A DNA stretch of 38,911 bases from Acidobacteriota bacterium (GCA_021778335.1 JAJYCN010000011.1:1-38911), one strand, 5' to 3'. Counted from the first letter of the stretch, positions 16,710-25,142 are shown. Notes: generated by a model from the letters alone, not told the origin. Made by a program: numbers and translations.

Positions 16710-19208
16710 GTGAATTTACGGCAGTATCTTGGCCGCCTGCCTCGGGCGGCTTCCTTCTTCCTCGCCCTTTTATCTCTCAATATCCATGCCGCTCCCGTCG
16801 ACTTGACCGGCCGCGTCGTCGATGAAAACGGCGCTCCGGTGCAAAACGCGTATCTCAAAATCGGCGCCCTCGTCTCCCCCGTTCGCGTTTTTGAGGCCGA
16901 AACCGACGCCACCGGGAACTTCAACGTCACCCTGCCCGAGCCCGGCGACTACCTGGTCGCCGTCGAGCGCCAGGGCTTTTATGCCGTCAAGGACGAAAAG
17001 ATCCACGTTGAGCCCGGCCAGGAAATCTCCATCGCCATCAGCCACGTCAAAGAGGTCTTCCAGTCGGTCGACGTCAACGCGTCCCCCTCGCCCGTCGACA
17101 TCGAACAGACCGCCAACCAAACCACCCTCACCGGTACCGAAGTGAACGACATCATGTATCCCAACAGCCACAGCCTGCGGGACTCCATGAAGCTCATGCC
17201 CGGCGTCCTCGAAGATCCCACCGGCGCCCTTCACTTCAACGGCTCTTCGGAAAACCAGGTCGAGTACGTCCTCAACGGCTTCAACATCACCGATCCCGTC
17301 TCCGGCCGTTTCCAGTCCGTCCTCGCCGTCGAAGGCGTCCGCTCCATGAACTACAACTCCGGTCAGTTTTCCCCCGAATACGGCAAAGGCTCCGCCGGCG
17401 CGCTCGCCATTCGCACCGAATCCGGAACCGACGCCTTCCACTTCACCGCCACCGATTTCATTCCCGGCCTCGATCTCCAGCAGGGCGTCCGCATCGGCAA
17501 CTGGTATCCCCGCTTCGGAGTCTCCGGACCCATCGTACGCGGCCGCGCCTGGTTCTCCGACATGTTCTTCTCCGACTACAACGAGCAGTTGGTCACCGGC
17601 CTCCCCAAAGGCGCCGACACCCGCGGCGGCTGGGCCGGCAGCAACGTCCTCCACGCCCAGGTGAACCTCAACTCCTCCAACATCCTCTTCGCCGATTTCC
17701 TCGTCAATCTCGACTACGAGAACCGCCTCGGCCTCAGCCCGCTCGACCCGGTCTCCACCACCACCACGCTCCACGCCCACGAATACTTCACCAGCTTCAA
17801 GGACCAGGTCTATCTCGGCCACGGCACCCTCCTCGAGTTCGGCTTCGCCCGCAACTACTTCTCCAACGCCCAAAGCCCGCAGGGCCAGGCCCCCTACGTC
17901 TTCTCCCCCCTCGGCCGCGGCGGCAATTACTTCATCAACTCCACCGAAACCGTCTCCCGCAACGAGGGCATGGCCCAGGCCTACTTCCCGCAGTTTAATT
18001 TCTTCGGCACCCACCAGATTCAGGCCGGAGTCGACGGCGACACCATGCCATACAGCGGCAACTTCAGCCGTACTTCCTATCAGGTTCTCGGACTTCAAAG
18101 CCAGATCCTCTCCGATACTTACTTCCAGGGTTCCGGTATCTTCCATTTACAAGACACCGAAATGTCTTATTACTTGCGCGACGTCTGGCGCATAACTTCT
18201 AACTTCCACATCGACGCCGGTCTGCGCCAGGATTGGGACACCGCCATCGGCGCCAACGCCCTGTCGCCGCACATCGCCTTCGCCTGGGACCCGTTCGGAA
18301 CCTCCCGCACCCGTATCTCCGGCGGCTACTCCATCACCCATGACGCCGTACCGCTCAACTTACTCGGCATGCCGCTCGATCAAACCGCCTACACCACCGA
18401 GTACGGCCCCAACGGCGTGATAACAGGCCCGCCCGCGCCCTCTTACTTCACCGTCCCCAAAACCGGCCTCTCCCTCCCCGGAGCCACGAACTGGACCCTC
18501 GGCGCCGAACGCGAGATTACTTCCAGCATCATCGCCAGCGTCCAATACAACCGCCGCCGCGGCAACGACGCCTTCGCCTATCAGAACTTACTCGATCCCT
18601 ACGGCACACCTTCAATCCTGCCGCTGCCAAACGGAACCCTTCCCGGCAACTACCAACTGACAAACCTCCGCCGCGACGACTACGATTCGGTCGAATTCTC
18701 CGTCCGCCAAACCTTCGGCGGTCAGTTCGAATGGATGGCCTCCTACACCCGCTCCCGCGCGCTCACCAACGCCGTTCTCGACTACAACGCCGCCGAACCG
18801 CTTCAATTGGCCCAGACCATGGCCCCCATGCCCTGGGATTCGCCCAACCGTTTCCTCGGATGGGCCTACATGCCGCTACCCTTCAAGAACTGGGCGCTCT
18901 CCGTGCTCGCCGACGCCCGCTCCGGCTACCCGTTCTCCATCCAGCAGCAGACCGGGCTGCTCTCCGGACCCTACAACTCATTCCGCTATCCGTTTAACCT
19001 CGACCTCAATATCGCCATTGAGCGTATGTTCACGTTGCGCGGCTACCGCTTCGCCCTCCGTCTCGGCATGGATAACATCACCGATCAGGCGAATCCGACA
19101 GCCGTCTACAACACCATCGGTTCGCCGCAATTTCTCCAGTTTCTCGGCGACGAAGGACGGCACGGCGTGCTCCGGATCCGTTTCTTCGGCCGCGCGGAAA
19201 CGCAGTAA
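16710..19208 (+). CDS. Oar-like TonB-dependent receptor with N-terminal carboxypeptidase-regulatory domain
   Basis: This is a large outer-membrane receptor of 832 residues, typical of Acidobacteria and Myxococcota. After a signal peptide (about 1-28, ending LNIHA) comes a carboxypeptidase-D-regulatory-like Ig domain (about 30-115; LTGRVVDENGAPVQNAYLKI, then TDATGNFNVTLPEPGDYLV). A plug domain (about 125-235) contains MKLMPGVLEDPTGALHFNGS and VEYVLNGFNITDPVSG, and a long beta-barrel follows. Near the end, FALRLGMDNITDQANPTAVY is a characteristic late barrel strand of these receptors. The ligand is unknown; relatives import glycans or peptides. The GTG at 16710 is preferred because it places the hydrophobic core correctly. 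An in-frame TTG at 16674 would add 12 mostly polar residues. The next gene, a small barrel protein, starts 21 bases after the stop and is probably in the same transcript. Confidence 0.92.
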   Translation: MNLRQYLGRLPRAASFFLALLSLNIHAAPVDLTGRVVDENGAPVQNAYLKIGALVSPVRVFEAETDATGNFNVTLPEPGDYLVAVERQGFYAVKDEKIHVEPGQEISIAISHVKEVFQSVDVNASPSPVDIEQTANQTTLTGTEVNDIMYPNSHSLRDSMKLMPGVLEDPTGALHFNGSSENQVEYVLNGFNITDPVSGRFQSVLAVEGVRSMNYNSGQFSPEYGKGSAGALAIRTESGTDAFHFTATDFIPGLDLQQGVRIGNWYPRFGVSGPIVRGRAWFSDMFFSDYNEQLVTGLPKGADTRGGWAGSNVLHAQVNLNSSNILFADFLVNLDYENRLGLSPLDPVSTTTTLHAHEYFTSFKDQVYLGHGTLLEFGFARNYFSNAQSPQGQAPYVFSPLGRGGNYFINSTETVSRNEGMAQAYFPQFNFFGTHQIQAGVDGDTMPYSGNFSRTSYQVLGLQSQILSDTYFQGSGIFHLQDTEMSYYLRDVWRITSNFHIDAGLRQDWDTAIGANALSPHIAFAWDPFGTSRTRISGGYSITHDAVPLNLLGMPLDQTAYTTEYGPNGVITGPPAPSYFTVPKTGLSLPGATNWTLGAEREITSSIIASVQYNRRRGNDAFAYQNLLDPYGTPSILPLPNGTLPGNYQLTNLRRDDYDSVEFSVRQTFGGQFEWMASYTRSRALTNAVLDYNAAEPLQLAQTMAPMPWDSPNRFLGWAYMPLPFKNWALSVLADARSGYPFSIQQQTGLLSGPYNSFRYPFNLDLNIAIERMFTLRGYRFALRLGMDNITDQANPTAVYNTIGSPQFLQFLGDEGRHGVLRIRFFGRAETQ

Positions 19209-19229
19209 CCACATAAGAAGTACACGCAC

Positions 19230-19883
19230 ATGAAACACAACAGATTGTCGGTTTTTGTTTTGGCCGCCGGTTGCGCCTTCGCCGCGCTCCCGCTGGCCGC
19301 GCAGGACTCACAGAACTGGTCCGTCACCGCTTTCGGCGGCTTCGGTCTTTATCACCCGGTTTCGCTTACCTCCCCGTCCGGCGGCGCCACCGCCGCGCCC
19401 GGTTCCCGCATCGTGCTCGGCGCCTTCGTCGGCCGCCGCTTGACGGACCGCTTCACCGTCGAGGCGGGCTGGACCTATCAGGACGGCGACTTCCAGATCA
19501 TGTCCGGCCCCACCAAGACCGCCTTCGACGCCGACTCCGACGCCTTCCACGCCGGCTTGCTCTACTACCTCCGCTCCTCCTCCAACCGTCTGCGTCCCTA
19601 CCTGGTCGGAAGCGTCGGCGCCAAACTCTATCACGGAACCGAAACCCCCAGCCCGCGCCCGCTCGAGCAGTTCGCCATCTTCCACGACGGCTTCGTCGCA
19701 GAACCCTTAATGACCTACGGCGGCGGCCTGGAATACTCCTTCACCCACCGCTGGGCCGTCCGCCTCGACCTCCGCGACTACACAACCCCGTTCCCCACCG
19801 GTTCCATCACACCTTCTCCCGGCGTCTCCGTAGGCGGCTGGATGCACGACTTCGTCCCGACCATCGGAGTAGTCTTCCGCTAA
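19230..19883 (+). CDS. Outer-membrane beta-barrel protein, small (OmpA/OprF-like barrel size)
   Basis: This is a 217-residue protein with a signal peptide (about 1-24, ending LPLAAQ). Alternating strands follow, matching an eight-stranded outer-membrane barrel. They include WSVTAFGGFGLYHPV, RFTVEAGWTYQDGDF, AFHAGLLYYLR, LRPYLVGSVGAKLYHG, YGGGLEYSFTHRWAVRLDL and FVPTIGVVFR, with the terminal Phe-Arg of a barrel end. No OmpA peptidoglycan-binding domain follows, so it is a barrel only. It starts 21 bases after the Oar-like receptor and may assist that receptor or simply share its promoter. The function is not known. The ATG at 19230 lacks a strong ribosome site. Confidence 0.85.
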   Translation: MKHNRLSVFVLAAGCAFAALPLAAQDSQNWSVTAFGGFGLYHPVSLTSPSGGATAAPGSRIVLGAFVGRRLTDRFTVEAGWTYQDGDFQIMSGPTKTAFDADSDAFHAGLLYYLRSSSNRLRPYLVGSVGAKLYHGTETPSPRPLEQFAIFHDGFVAEPLMTYGGGLEYSFTHRWAVRLDLRDYTTPFPTGSITPSPGVSVGGWMHDFVPTIGVVFR

Positions 19884-19895
19884 CCCGCCCCGCCG

Positions 19896-19936
19896 TAACG
19901 GAACCGCGACCAAGGGGAGCAGTCCTCCCCCTCGCC
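19896..19936 (+). repeat. Dispersed intergenic repeat, copy B
   Basis: GGAACCGCGACCAAGGGGAG (19900-19919) corresponds to the repeat core. Its 3' half forms the hairpin GGGGAG (19914-19919) with CTCCCC (19925-19930) around a 5-base loop. It lies between the converging barrel gene and the small minus-strand gene, where it could also act as a terminator. A T-rich run (19970-19976) is too far away to complete a standard intrinsic terminator. Confidence 0.55.
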
Positions 19937-19973
19937 GATCCACAACTCTCGACAGATCGTTCTGCTTTTTCTT

Positions 19974-20240
19974 CTAATGCACGCGCGGACGCCGGCGCTC
20001 GTTCGTCACCAACTCGTCGAAGATCGCCAGCACGCGCTTTCGGTAGGAATACACCCGGCGCAGCGACTGCTGAAAGTCGCCCTCAAACCTCTGCCCGCGA
20101 AGCCACTTCGCTAATACCGGCTTCGGCACGTCGATGTCCCTGCGCAAGGCCTCGGCCGAGTGTCCGCGAAGAAACAGACCGTAGAACAGTGCCGCCTCGC
20201 GTTGTGGGGCCAGCGGGTCGAATTCTTCTCGCAACATCAT
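19974..20240 (-). CDS. Small unknown protein with possible helix-turn-helix
   Basis: This is an 88-residue protein that I do not recognise, Arg-rich and without signal peptide or membrane helix. Residues about 28-50 (EALRRDIDVPKPVLAKWLRG) have the pattern of a helix-turn-helix: a helix, a turn at VP, and a basic recognition-like helix. A long amphipathic basic helix follows (QSLRRVYSYRKRVLAIFDEL). A DNA-binding role is therefore possible but unproven. The coding assignment rests on a well-placed promoter (TTGATT, 16 bases, TATACT at 20266-20293) and on an amino-acid make-up unlike the out-of-frame readings nearby. ATG ATG codons start the frame, so the true start may be the second, at 20237. 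Confidence 0.65.
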   Translation of the reverse strand: MMLREEFDPLAPQREAALFYGLFLRGHSAEALRRDIDVPKPVLAKWLRGQRFEGDFQQSLRRVYSYRKRVLAIFDELVTNERRRPRVH

Positions 20241-20265
20241 GACGAATGAGGTCCAAAAAAGGCTA

Positions 20266-20293
20266 GTATAAACAGCCTCCGGCCATGAATCAA
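20266..20293 (-). promoter_or_regulatory. Sigma-70-type promoter for the small gene at 20240
   Basis: On the minus strand TTGATT (20293-20288) is separated by 16 bases from TATACT (20271-20266). This is the best -35/-10 pair seen in the window. The transcript would start near 20259, about 19 bases ahead of the ATG at 20240. The rest of the 94-base gap to the upstream gene shows no other signal. Confidence 0.5.
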
Positions 20294-20334
20294 GGCTTCG
20301 CCCGCTTTATCCGCTCCGCCCCGTTACAGCCGGA

Positions 20335-20955
20335 TTACTCCTCCCATTGCCGCTCAAGAATCCGGGAGTACTCGCCCGAGGCGTATAAATCAAAATCGTA
20401 ATCGGCGCTCTGAAGCACCGGATACGTCCGGCTCTGATCCAGCGCGAAAATCTGGTCCGCGTACTGATGGTGATGCCGGATAAACTCCTCGGTCAACATC
20501 TCCGCCTCCGGCGCTTCGCTGAACACCAGATTCATCGCCAAAGCCCGCGCGAAAATGCGCTGATGCCCCTTCACGCCCCAACGGTCCAGTTTCTCCAGCA
20601 CGTGCGCCGGCGCTGCGTGAACCAGGTAGCCGGCGAACGATTGCCGGCACACCCCTTCGGGGAACATCCCCACGTGACGCTCCGCCATCTCCAGGCACTG
20701 CTCGACCCAGCGCCGCAGGTCCCGGCCCACGTAAAACAGCATCCGCAGTTCGCAGTAACGTCCTTCAATCAGCGCGCGGTCCAGTTCCCGGCGCGTCCGG
20801 CCGGCATCGGGCAGCAACCCCTCGATCACCATGCCCGCCTTCGAACTCTCCACCAGTTTGCTCTGCGACGCCGCGTCGGCGAACGGATGCAGAATCAACG
20901 GCGGCAGCTTAACCGCGGTGCGCTCGCCGGGGACGCTCGTCTCGGGGGATGTCAT
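20335..20955 (-). CDS. Conserved-looking cytoplasmic protein of unknown function
   Basis: This is a 206-residue protein without signal peptide or membrane segment and with no family that I recognise. It is largely helical, with GRYCELRMLFYVGRDLRRWV, CLEMAERHVGMFPEGVC and ARALAMNLVFSEAPEAE. It is rich in His, Tyr and acidic residues toward the end (FIRHHHQYADQIFALDQ, then YDFDLYASGEYSRI). The HHHQY run might suggest metal binding, but nothing else supports that. The ATG at 20955 begins 6 bases after the stop of the M28 peptidase gene, so it is almost certainly translated from the same message. Its role next to a secreted peptidase is unclear. Confidence 0.8.
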   Translation of the reverse strand: MTSPETSVPGERTAVKLPPLILHPFADAASQSKLVESSKAGMVIEGLLPDAGRTRRELDRALIEGRYCELRMLFYVGRDLRRWVEQCLEMAERHVGMFPEGVCRQSFAGYLVHAAPAHVLEKLDRWGVKGHQRIFARALAMNLVFSEAPEAEMLTEEFIRHHHQYADQIFALDQSRTYPVLQSADYDFDLYASGEYSRILERQWEE

Positions 20956-20961
20956 CGCCGC

Positions 20962-22791
20962 TTATCGCCTCTGGGTAAGCATAACCCGGGCCACAACCGT
21001 CTGTCCGCCGCGAAGAACCTTGACCACGACTTCATCGCCGGGCTTCTTCGCCCGCAACGCATAGGTGAAGTCATACAAGTTCTGTATCGGCTTCCCGTCG
21101 AATTCCGTTAGGATGTCGCCCGCCTTGAACCCCGCTTTCGCCGCCGGCGACCCCGGCGTGATGTCGGCGAACCTCACTCCGTTCGGCAGCTCCGTAAAAT
21201 CCGGCACGCTCCCGAAATACGGCCCATAGCCCGGCCCTCCGCCCGTCCCCGATCCCGAATGCGGATTCCGCGGTACGGCCACCGCCACAAATTTCGGCCG
21301 CTCTTCGCTCGCCGCCAGCTTGTCCACCACGTCGCTGACGTATGCCAGCAGATGAATCGTCTCCGGCCCGTTGATCTTGTCCCACGTGTCGCTCGGCCGA
21401 TGATAATCCGCATGCAGCCCGGAGAAAAAGAACAGCGTCGGAATCTGCTTCGACGTAAACGACGTGTGGTCGCTCGCCCCATACCCCGCCCGCTCCGTCA
21501 GATCCGTCGCAATCCCGTCCGCCCCTTCTTCGCTCTTGAGCAACGCCCCGAACGTCGTCCCCGTCCCCGACCCGCCCACGTACACCTTGTGGTCCCGGAT
21601 CCGCCCGATCATGTCCATGTTGATCATCGCCACCGCGTCCTTCAGCGGCAGCTCGGGATGATTCACGTAATAACTCGACCCCAACAGCCCCAGTTCCTCG
21701 CCGGCGAACTCCAGAAACAACACGCCACGCCGCGGCGGCCGCGAATCCTTCAGCAGCCGCGCAATCTCCAGCACTCCCGCCGCGCCCGACGCGTTATCGT
21801 CCGCCCCCGGATGTATCGTCCCCGTCTGCGAAGGCGCCAGCGAATACCGCCCGCCCAGCCCCAGATGATCGTAGTGCGCGCCCACGATCACATACTCGTT
21901 CGATTGCTCCCCCGGCAGGTACGCCGCCACGTTGTGAACCGTCTTCACCTCGCGGTCCAGATCCACCCGCAGCTTCAAGCGCACTCCCTCCGGCAGCGCG
22001 AACGAATGTGGCTGCTCCTGCGCGTCGATCGCCTCCTCCGCCTGCCGCACCGTGCTGTGCGCCGTCTCGAGCATCGCATCCGCCATCGCCGCCGAAACCT
22101 GCGCGAACTCGATGCCCGCGTTCTCCGGCCCTTCCGTTTCCCCGAACGGCTCCAGCTTGTCCGCCGTGTTCGGGTGCGCCCCAACGTCGTTCACCATCAG
22201 CGCCGCCGCCGCCCCGTGCATCTTCGCGTTCGACGCCTTGCTGAAAAACTGCGAGTGTACCGTCAGGTCTTTCCCCTCGAACTTGCTCTTGGCGTCGGAC
22301 TCCCGCGGCTCATGCCGCAGCACCAGCACCACCTTGCCGCGCACGTCCAGCCCCGCGTAATCGTCGTAGCCGTACTCCGGCGCCGTGATCCCGTAGCCGG
22401 CAAACACTACCGTCGCCTCCGCCTCCCCGCTCGCAGAAAGATTCAGCGGCACGAAGGTGGAATTCAACACGCCCGCCTCCCATCCCTTCCCCGAAGGCAG
22501 TTCGTACTCGAGTTCGTTCTTCGCGCCCAGCTTCGCGCTCGTCGTGATCGGGAAATCCTGGAAGTACCCGTGCCCGGGAACCGTCTGAATACCGTAAATC
22601 CGGAACTGCCGCTCCAGATACTCGGCCGCCTTCTCCAGCCCCGGAGAACCGTTGCCCCGGCCTTGTAACTCGTCCGAGGCAAGATACTTCACATGGCCCA
22701 TGTAGTCCGCCGTGTCCAGCCGCGAGGCCACCGCGGAGCCCGCCAGAACCAGCGTAACGGCTAACGCAAATACCCGGCCCGGCGTGCGCAT
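20962..22791 (-). CDS. Secreted M28-family zinc aminopeptidase with PA and PDZ domains
   Basis: This is a 609-residue exported peptidase. The signal peptide (1-22, ending SAVA) is followed by a propeptide-like segment and a PA domain inserted at about 110-250 (FAGYGITAPEYGYDDY). The zinc-peptidase domain (280-495) has two-metal ligands H306 in GAHYDHLG, D331 in GADDNASG, the catalytic pair E365/E366 in AGEELGLLGS, D393 in NMDMIGR and H464 in DYHRPSD. A C-terminal PDZ domain (about 525-605; ITPGSPAAKAGFKAGDILTE) probably binds substrate tails. It should release N-terminal amino acids from peptides outside the cytoplasm. It lies 13 bases after the DsbA-like gene and 6 before an unknown gene, forming a three-gene unit. 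The Gly-rich stretch near 513-526 looks like a flexible linker. Confidence 0.93.
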   Translation of the reverse strand: MRTPGRVFALAVTLVLAGSAVASRLDTADYMGHVKYLASDELQGRGNGSPGLEKAAEYLERQFRIYGIQTVPGHGYFQDFPITTSAKLGAKNELEYELPSGKGWEAGVLNSTFVPLNLSASGEAEATVVFAGYGITAPEYGYDDYAGLDVRGKVVLVLRHEPRESDAKSKFEGKDLTVHSQFFSKASNAKMHGAAAALMVNDVGAHPNTADKLEPFGETEGPENAGIEFAQVSAAMADAMLETAHSTVRQAEEAIDAQEQPHSFALPEGVRLKLRVDLDREVKTVHNVAAYLPGEQSNEYVIVGAHYDHLGLGGRYSLAPSQTGTIHPGADDNASGAAGVLEIARLLKDSRPPRRGVLFLEFAGEELGLLGSSYYVNHPELPLKDAVAMINMDMIGRIRDHKVYVGGSGTGTTFGALLKSEEGADGIATDLTERAGYGASDHTSFTSKQIPTLFFFSGLHADYHRPSDTWDKINGPETIHLLAYVSDVVDKLAASEERPKFVAVAVPRNPHSGSGTGGGPGYGPYFGSVPDFTELPNGVRFADITPGSPAAKAGFKAGDILTEFDGKPIQNLYDFTYALRAKKPGDEVVVKVLRGGQTVVARVMLTQRR

Positions 22792-22804
22792 CTGTTACTC
22801 CCCC

Positions 22805-23749
22805 TTACTGCTTCAGCGGCGAAGGGATCCCCACCGTGCAGCACTTCTCCGCTTGCTGCTTGGCGGTCTTCTGATAATCCAGTTCCTTGTCGATTAGCGC
22901 CTTCAGGCTATCCCACGGAACGTTGCCCACCACCGGCAGCCCGTCGATATAAGTCGTCGGCGTCGAATCCACGCCATTCATCCGCTGCCCGGCCAACTGC
23001 AGCCCCGGTATCGACTTCCCCTCGGCCAGCGACGCTTCCACTTCCTTCTCCGTCGCCTGCGTATCCACACACCGCCCGAACTCCATCGACTGAAGATTGT
23101 GCGCGCCGGCGAATTCGCCGATTTTGCTCTTCACATTGTCGGTCGTGATGTCACTTTGATGATCGTAGATCCAGTCGTAGTAGTCCCAGAACGCCGCCGG
23201 CTTCTCCTGATAGATACACCGCCCGGCAACCGCCGCCGTCATCGCCCACGGATGGATCTGCACCAGCGGGAAATCCCGGAAAAACACCCGCACCTGCTTT
23301 GGGTAGTCCTTCGGGATGTTAGCCCGCATCGCCTTCGCTTCATCCTTGCAAAGCGGGCACTCGAAGTCGCCGAACACAACCAGCGTCACCGGCGCATCCG
23401 CCGGCCCGAAACTCGGCGCTCCCGCCGTGCTCAACTTATCAAGCTGCGCTTGAAACGGACTCTTTGCGATGTTGAACAAATCCCCGGAAAGAATATGCTG
23501 CCCGTCGTTGGACACATACAGCGTCGAAGTCTCGCTGAACTCCCGGTACGTGTAGCGCACCGTAATCTTCTTCAGCCCCTGCACCGCCGAAGGCTGCGGA
23601 TCGCCGATCTCCATCTTCACCTGGGGCGCAAACGGAAGCATGTGGCGCAGGTAAGCCTCGAGCGTCGTCTTGTCGAGCGCCGTCTTCGCGCTGTCGGCGG
23701 CAAGCAGCGAGCCGGCGCACAGCACGGCTGCAAGAATACTCCGGATCAT
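22805..23749 (-). CDS. Exported DsbA-like thioredoxin-fold oxidoreductase
   Basis: This is a 314-residue protein with a signal peptide (1-18, ending GSLLAA). A DsbG/DsbC-like N-terminal module (about 25-105) is followed by a DsbA-type thioredoxin fold. The active site is CPLC (C131, C134) in FGDFECPLCKDEA, and the cis-proline is in DSTPTTYIDG (about 263-272). It should exchange disulfides in the periplasm. Two further cysteines lie next to each other near the end (KCCTVG), which is uncommon and could carry a structural disulfide. The ATG is preceded by AGGG and, 6 bases away, by the -10-like TAGAAT. It is followed by the M28 peptidase after 13 bases, suggesting that it helps fold that or another secreted enzyme. 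Confidence 0.92.
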   Translation of the reverse strand: MIRSILAAVLCAGSLLAADSAKTALDKTTLEAYLRHMLPFAPQVKMEIGDPQPSAVQGLKKITVRYTYREFSETSTLYVSNDGQHILSGDLFNIAKSPFQAQLDKLSTAGAPSFGPADAPVTLVVFGDFECPLCKDEAKAMRANIPKDYPKQVRVFFRDFPLVQIHPWAMTAAVAGRCIYQEKPAAFWDYYDWIYDHQSDITTDNVKSKIGEFAGAHNLQSMEFGRCVDTQATEKEVEASLAEGKSIPGLQLAGQRMNGVDSTPTTYIDGLPVVGNVPWDSLKALIDKELDYQKTAKQQAEKCCTVGIPSPLKQ

Positions 23750-23755
23750 CCCTGA

Positions 23756-23761
23756 ATTCTA
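23756..23761 (-). promoter_or_regulatory. Candidate extended -10 element of the DsbA-like gene
   Basis: On the minus strand TGCTAGAAT reads as an extended -10 (TG, one base, TAGAAT) ending 6 bases before the ATG. That spacing would start the transcript at or very near the start codon. The AGGG between them is the only ribosome-site-like sequence. No -35 is seen, as expected for extended -10 promoters. Confidence 0.4.
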
Positions 23762-23790
23762 GCAGGCCCGCTTTTTGCCTGGCCCCTCAC

Positions 23791-24813
23791 CTACCGCCGC
23801 GCCCGCGGGTCCATCGCCGGCTCCACCTGCTGGAACCCCGCCGGCACCTGCAATTTCGACGCATCCACCGATCCATCCGAAAATCCCGAATAGTCCGTCG
23901 TAATCTGCATCAGCGTGCCCGGAGGCGCCTGCGACGCCTGCCCTTGTTCGGAATCCGCGTTCTTCTTCTTCCGCCCGAATCCGCCCAGAATCCCCCGCGC
24001 CGCCATCCCCGCAAGGCCCCCCTCGTCGTTGGAGGACTGCTCCTGCTGCTGCCTCTGCGCCTGCTGCTGCTGTTGCTGCTGCGCGGCGCTCCCGTTCGGG
24101 CTCGCCATCATCATGTCCATCACAGTCTCCACCGGCATCCCGTTAAGCGAAGCCATCGCGCCGTTCATCTGCGCCATGCCCTGCGTGTTCTGCTGCATCT
24201 GTTCCGCCTGTTGCGACGAAAAGAACCCGCCTTCCTCCGCCATCCGCTTCTCAAAGTCCCGCACTTCCGCGTAGCCGGACGCCGGCGGCGCGATCCACAC
24301 ATGGCTCATCAGGTTCATCGCCGCCTGCTGGCCGTGCTGCTGGTCCTGCGCATCCATCTCCACCGTCACCAGCACTTCCTTGGCGTCCATCCCGCCGATC
24401 GTCTTCTTTTCTCCCGTTTCCTTCGAGTTCACCTTGAACTTCATCTGGACGTTCTGAGCCTGCGGGTCTTGCTTCTGCTTCTTCATGCTCTGCGCCATCT
24501 GGTCCATCATCTGCCGCATCTGCTCGAACGTCATTACCGAGTACGTCTTCTTTTGAAAATCGACTTGCGTGATCGTCTTCGCGTCCAGGTCGATGATCTG
24601 GCCGTTATACTGACTGATCCGCGCCATCTTATTTCCCTTCACATAAACGTCGGTCTGCACCGGCTCGTTGGCCCGCTTATTGAATGCGCCCGCGAACTTC
24701 ATCATCCCGGCCATCGCTCCGCCCGTGATCCGCGTCACTTCGTGATAACTGTAGTCGGCCCGCACAAGCGCCGGGCAGACGGCCAGCGCCGTAATCGCAA
24801 CAAGAAGTCTCAT
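23791..24813 (-). CDS. Exported Gln/Met-rich protein of unknown function
   Basis: This is a 340-residue protein with signal peptide MRLLVAITALAVCPALVRA. The middle is beta-rich: TDVYVKGNKMARI, QIIDLDAKTITQVDF and KKTYSVMTFEQM resemble proteins that bind small envelope components, but I cannot assign a family. A Met/Gln-rich helix (MRQMMDQMAQSMKKQKQD) and a polyglutamine tract (about 245-263; QQQQQQQAQRQQQEQ) follow. A basic GRKKK motif lies near 280. The ATG at 24813 is preferred over one three codons upstream (24822), because the GGGGG/GGAG signal is too close to the latter. The gene precedes the DsbA-like gene by 41 bases, but that gene seems to have its own promoter. An envelope or secreted location is expected. 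Confidence 0.85.
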   Translation of the reverse strand: MRLLVAITALAVCPALVRADYSYHEVTRITGGAMAGMMKFAGAFNKRANEPVQTDVYVKGNKMARISQYNGQIIDLDAKTITQVDFQKKTYSVMTFEQMRQMMDQMAQSMKKQKQDPQAQNVQMKFKVNSKETGEKKTIGGMDAKEVLVTVEMDAQDQQHGQQAAMNLMSHVWIAPPASGYAEVRDFEKRMAEEGGFFSSQQAEQMQQNTQGMAQMNGAMASLNGMPVETVMDMMMASPNGSAAQQQQQQQAQRQQQEQSSNDEGGLAGMAARGILGGFGRKKKNADSEQGQASQAPPGTLMQITTDYSGFSDGSVDASKLQVPAGFQQVEPAMDPRARR

Positions 24814-24986
24814 CGTCTCCATCCCCCATTCGTGAATCGGCCCCCGGTCCGTTACAACCGTGGACCCGCTATCGTCCTAATCTACTCCTCTCCTAAGCGA
24901 AATTCCCGCCCCGCCCGGCTCACGCCCGCCCCGCGCCACCCAACCCGCCTCATACCAATCCACAGCCTCCGAGCCCCGACACCGTT

Positions 24987-25022
24987 ACCGAGCCGCGACT
25001 GCAAAGGAGCGGTCCGCCCTGT
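24987..25022 (+). repeat. Dispersed intergenic repeat, copy C
   Basis: ACCGAGCCGCGACTGCAAAG (24987-25006) followed by GAGCGGTCC is nearly identical to copy D over the first 12 bases. Unlike copies A, B and D it does not form a good hairpin in its 3' part. It lies in a divergent promoter region, so a simple terminator role does not explain it. Confidence 0.6.
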
Positions 25023-25086
25023 CAATCATGTTGCGGGCCGGGCAATTCCACCCCCTCCCATGTCCACTCCCGCATCCCCCTTCAGG

Positions 25087-25142
25087 CTCCTTGCTTATTT
25101 CTTCTTGCTCCTTGCTTCTCGCTCCATGCTCTTTGCTTTTCC
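25087..25142 (+). repeat. Heptanucleotide tandem array, 8 degenerate units
   Basis: Seven-base units in register are CTCCTTG, CTTATTT, CTTCTTG, CTCCTTG, CTTCTCG, CTCCATG, CTCTTTG and CTTTTCC. The consensus CTYCTTG is the same heptamer that builds the longer array at 35651-35776. It is in the region upstream of the DUF362 gene. Confidence 0.65.
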
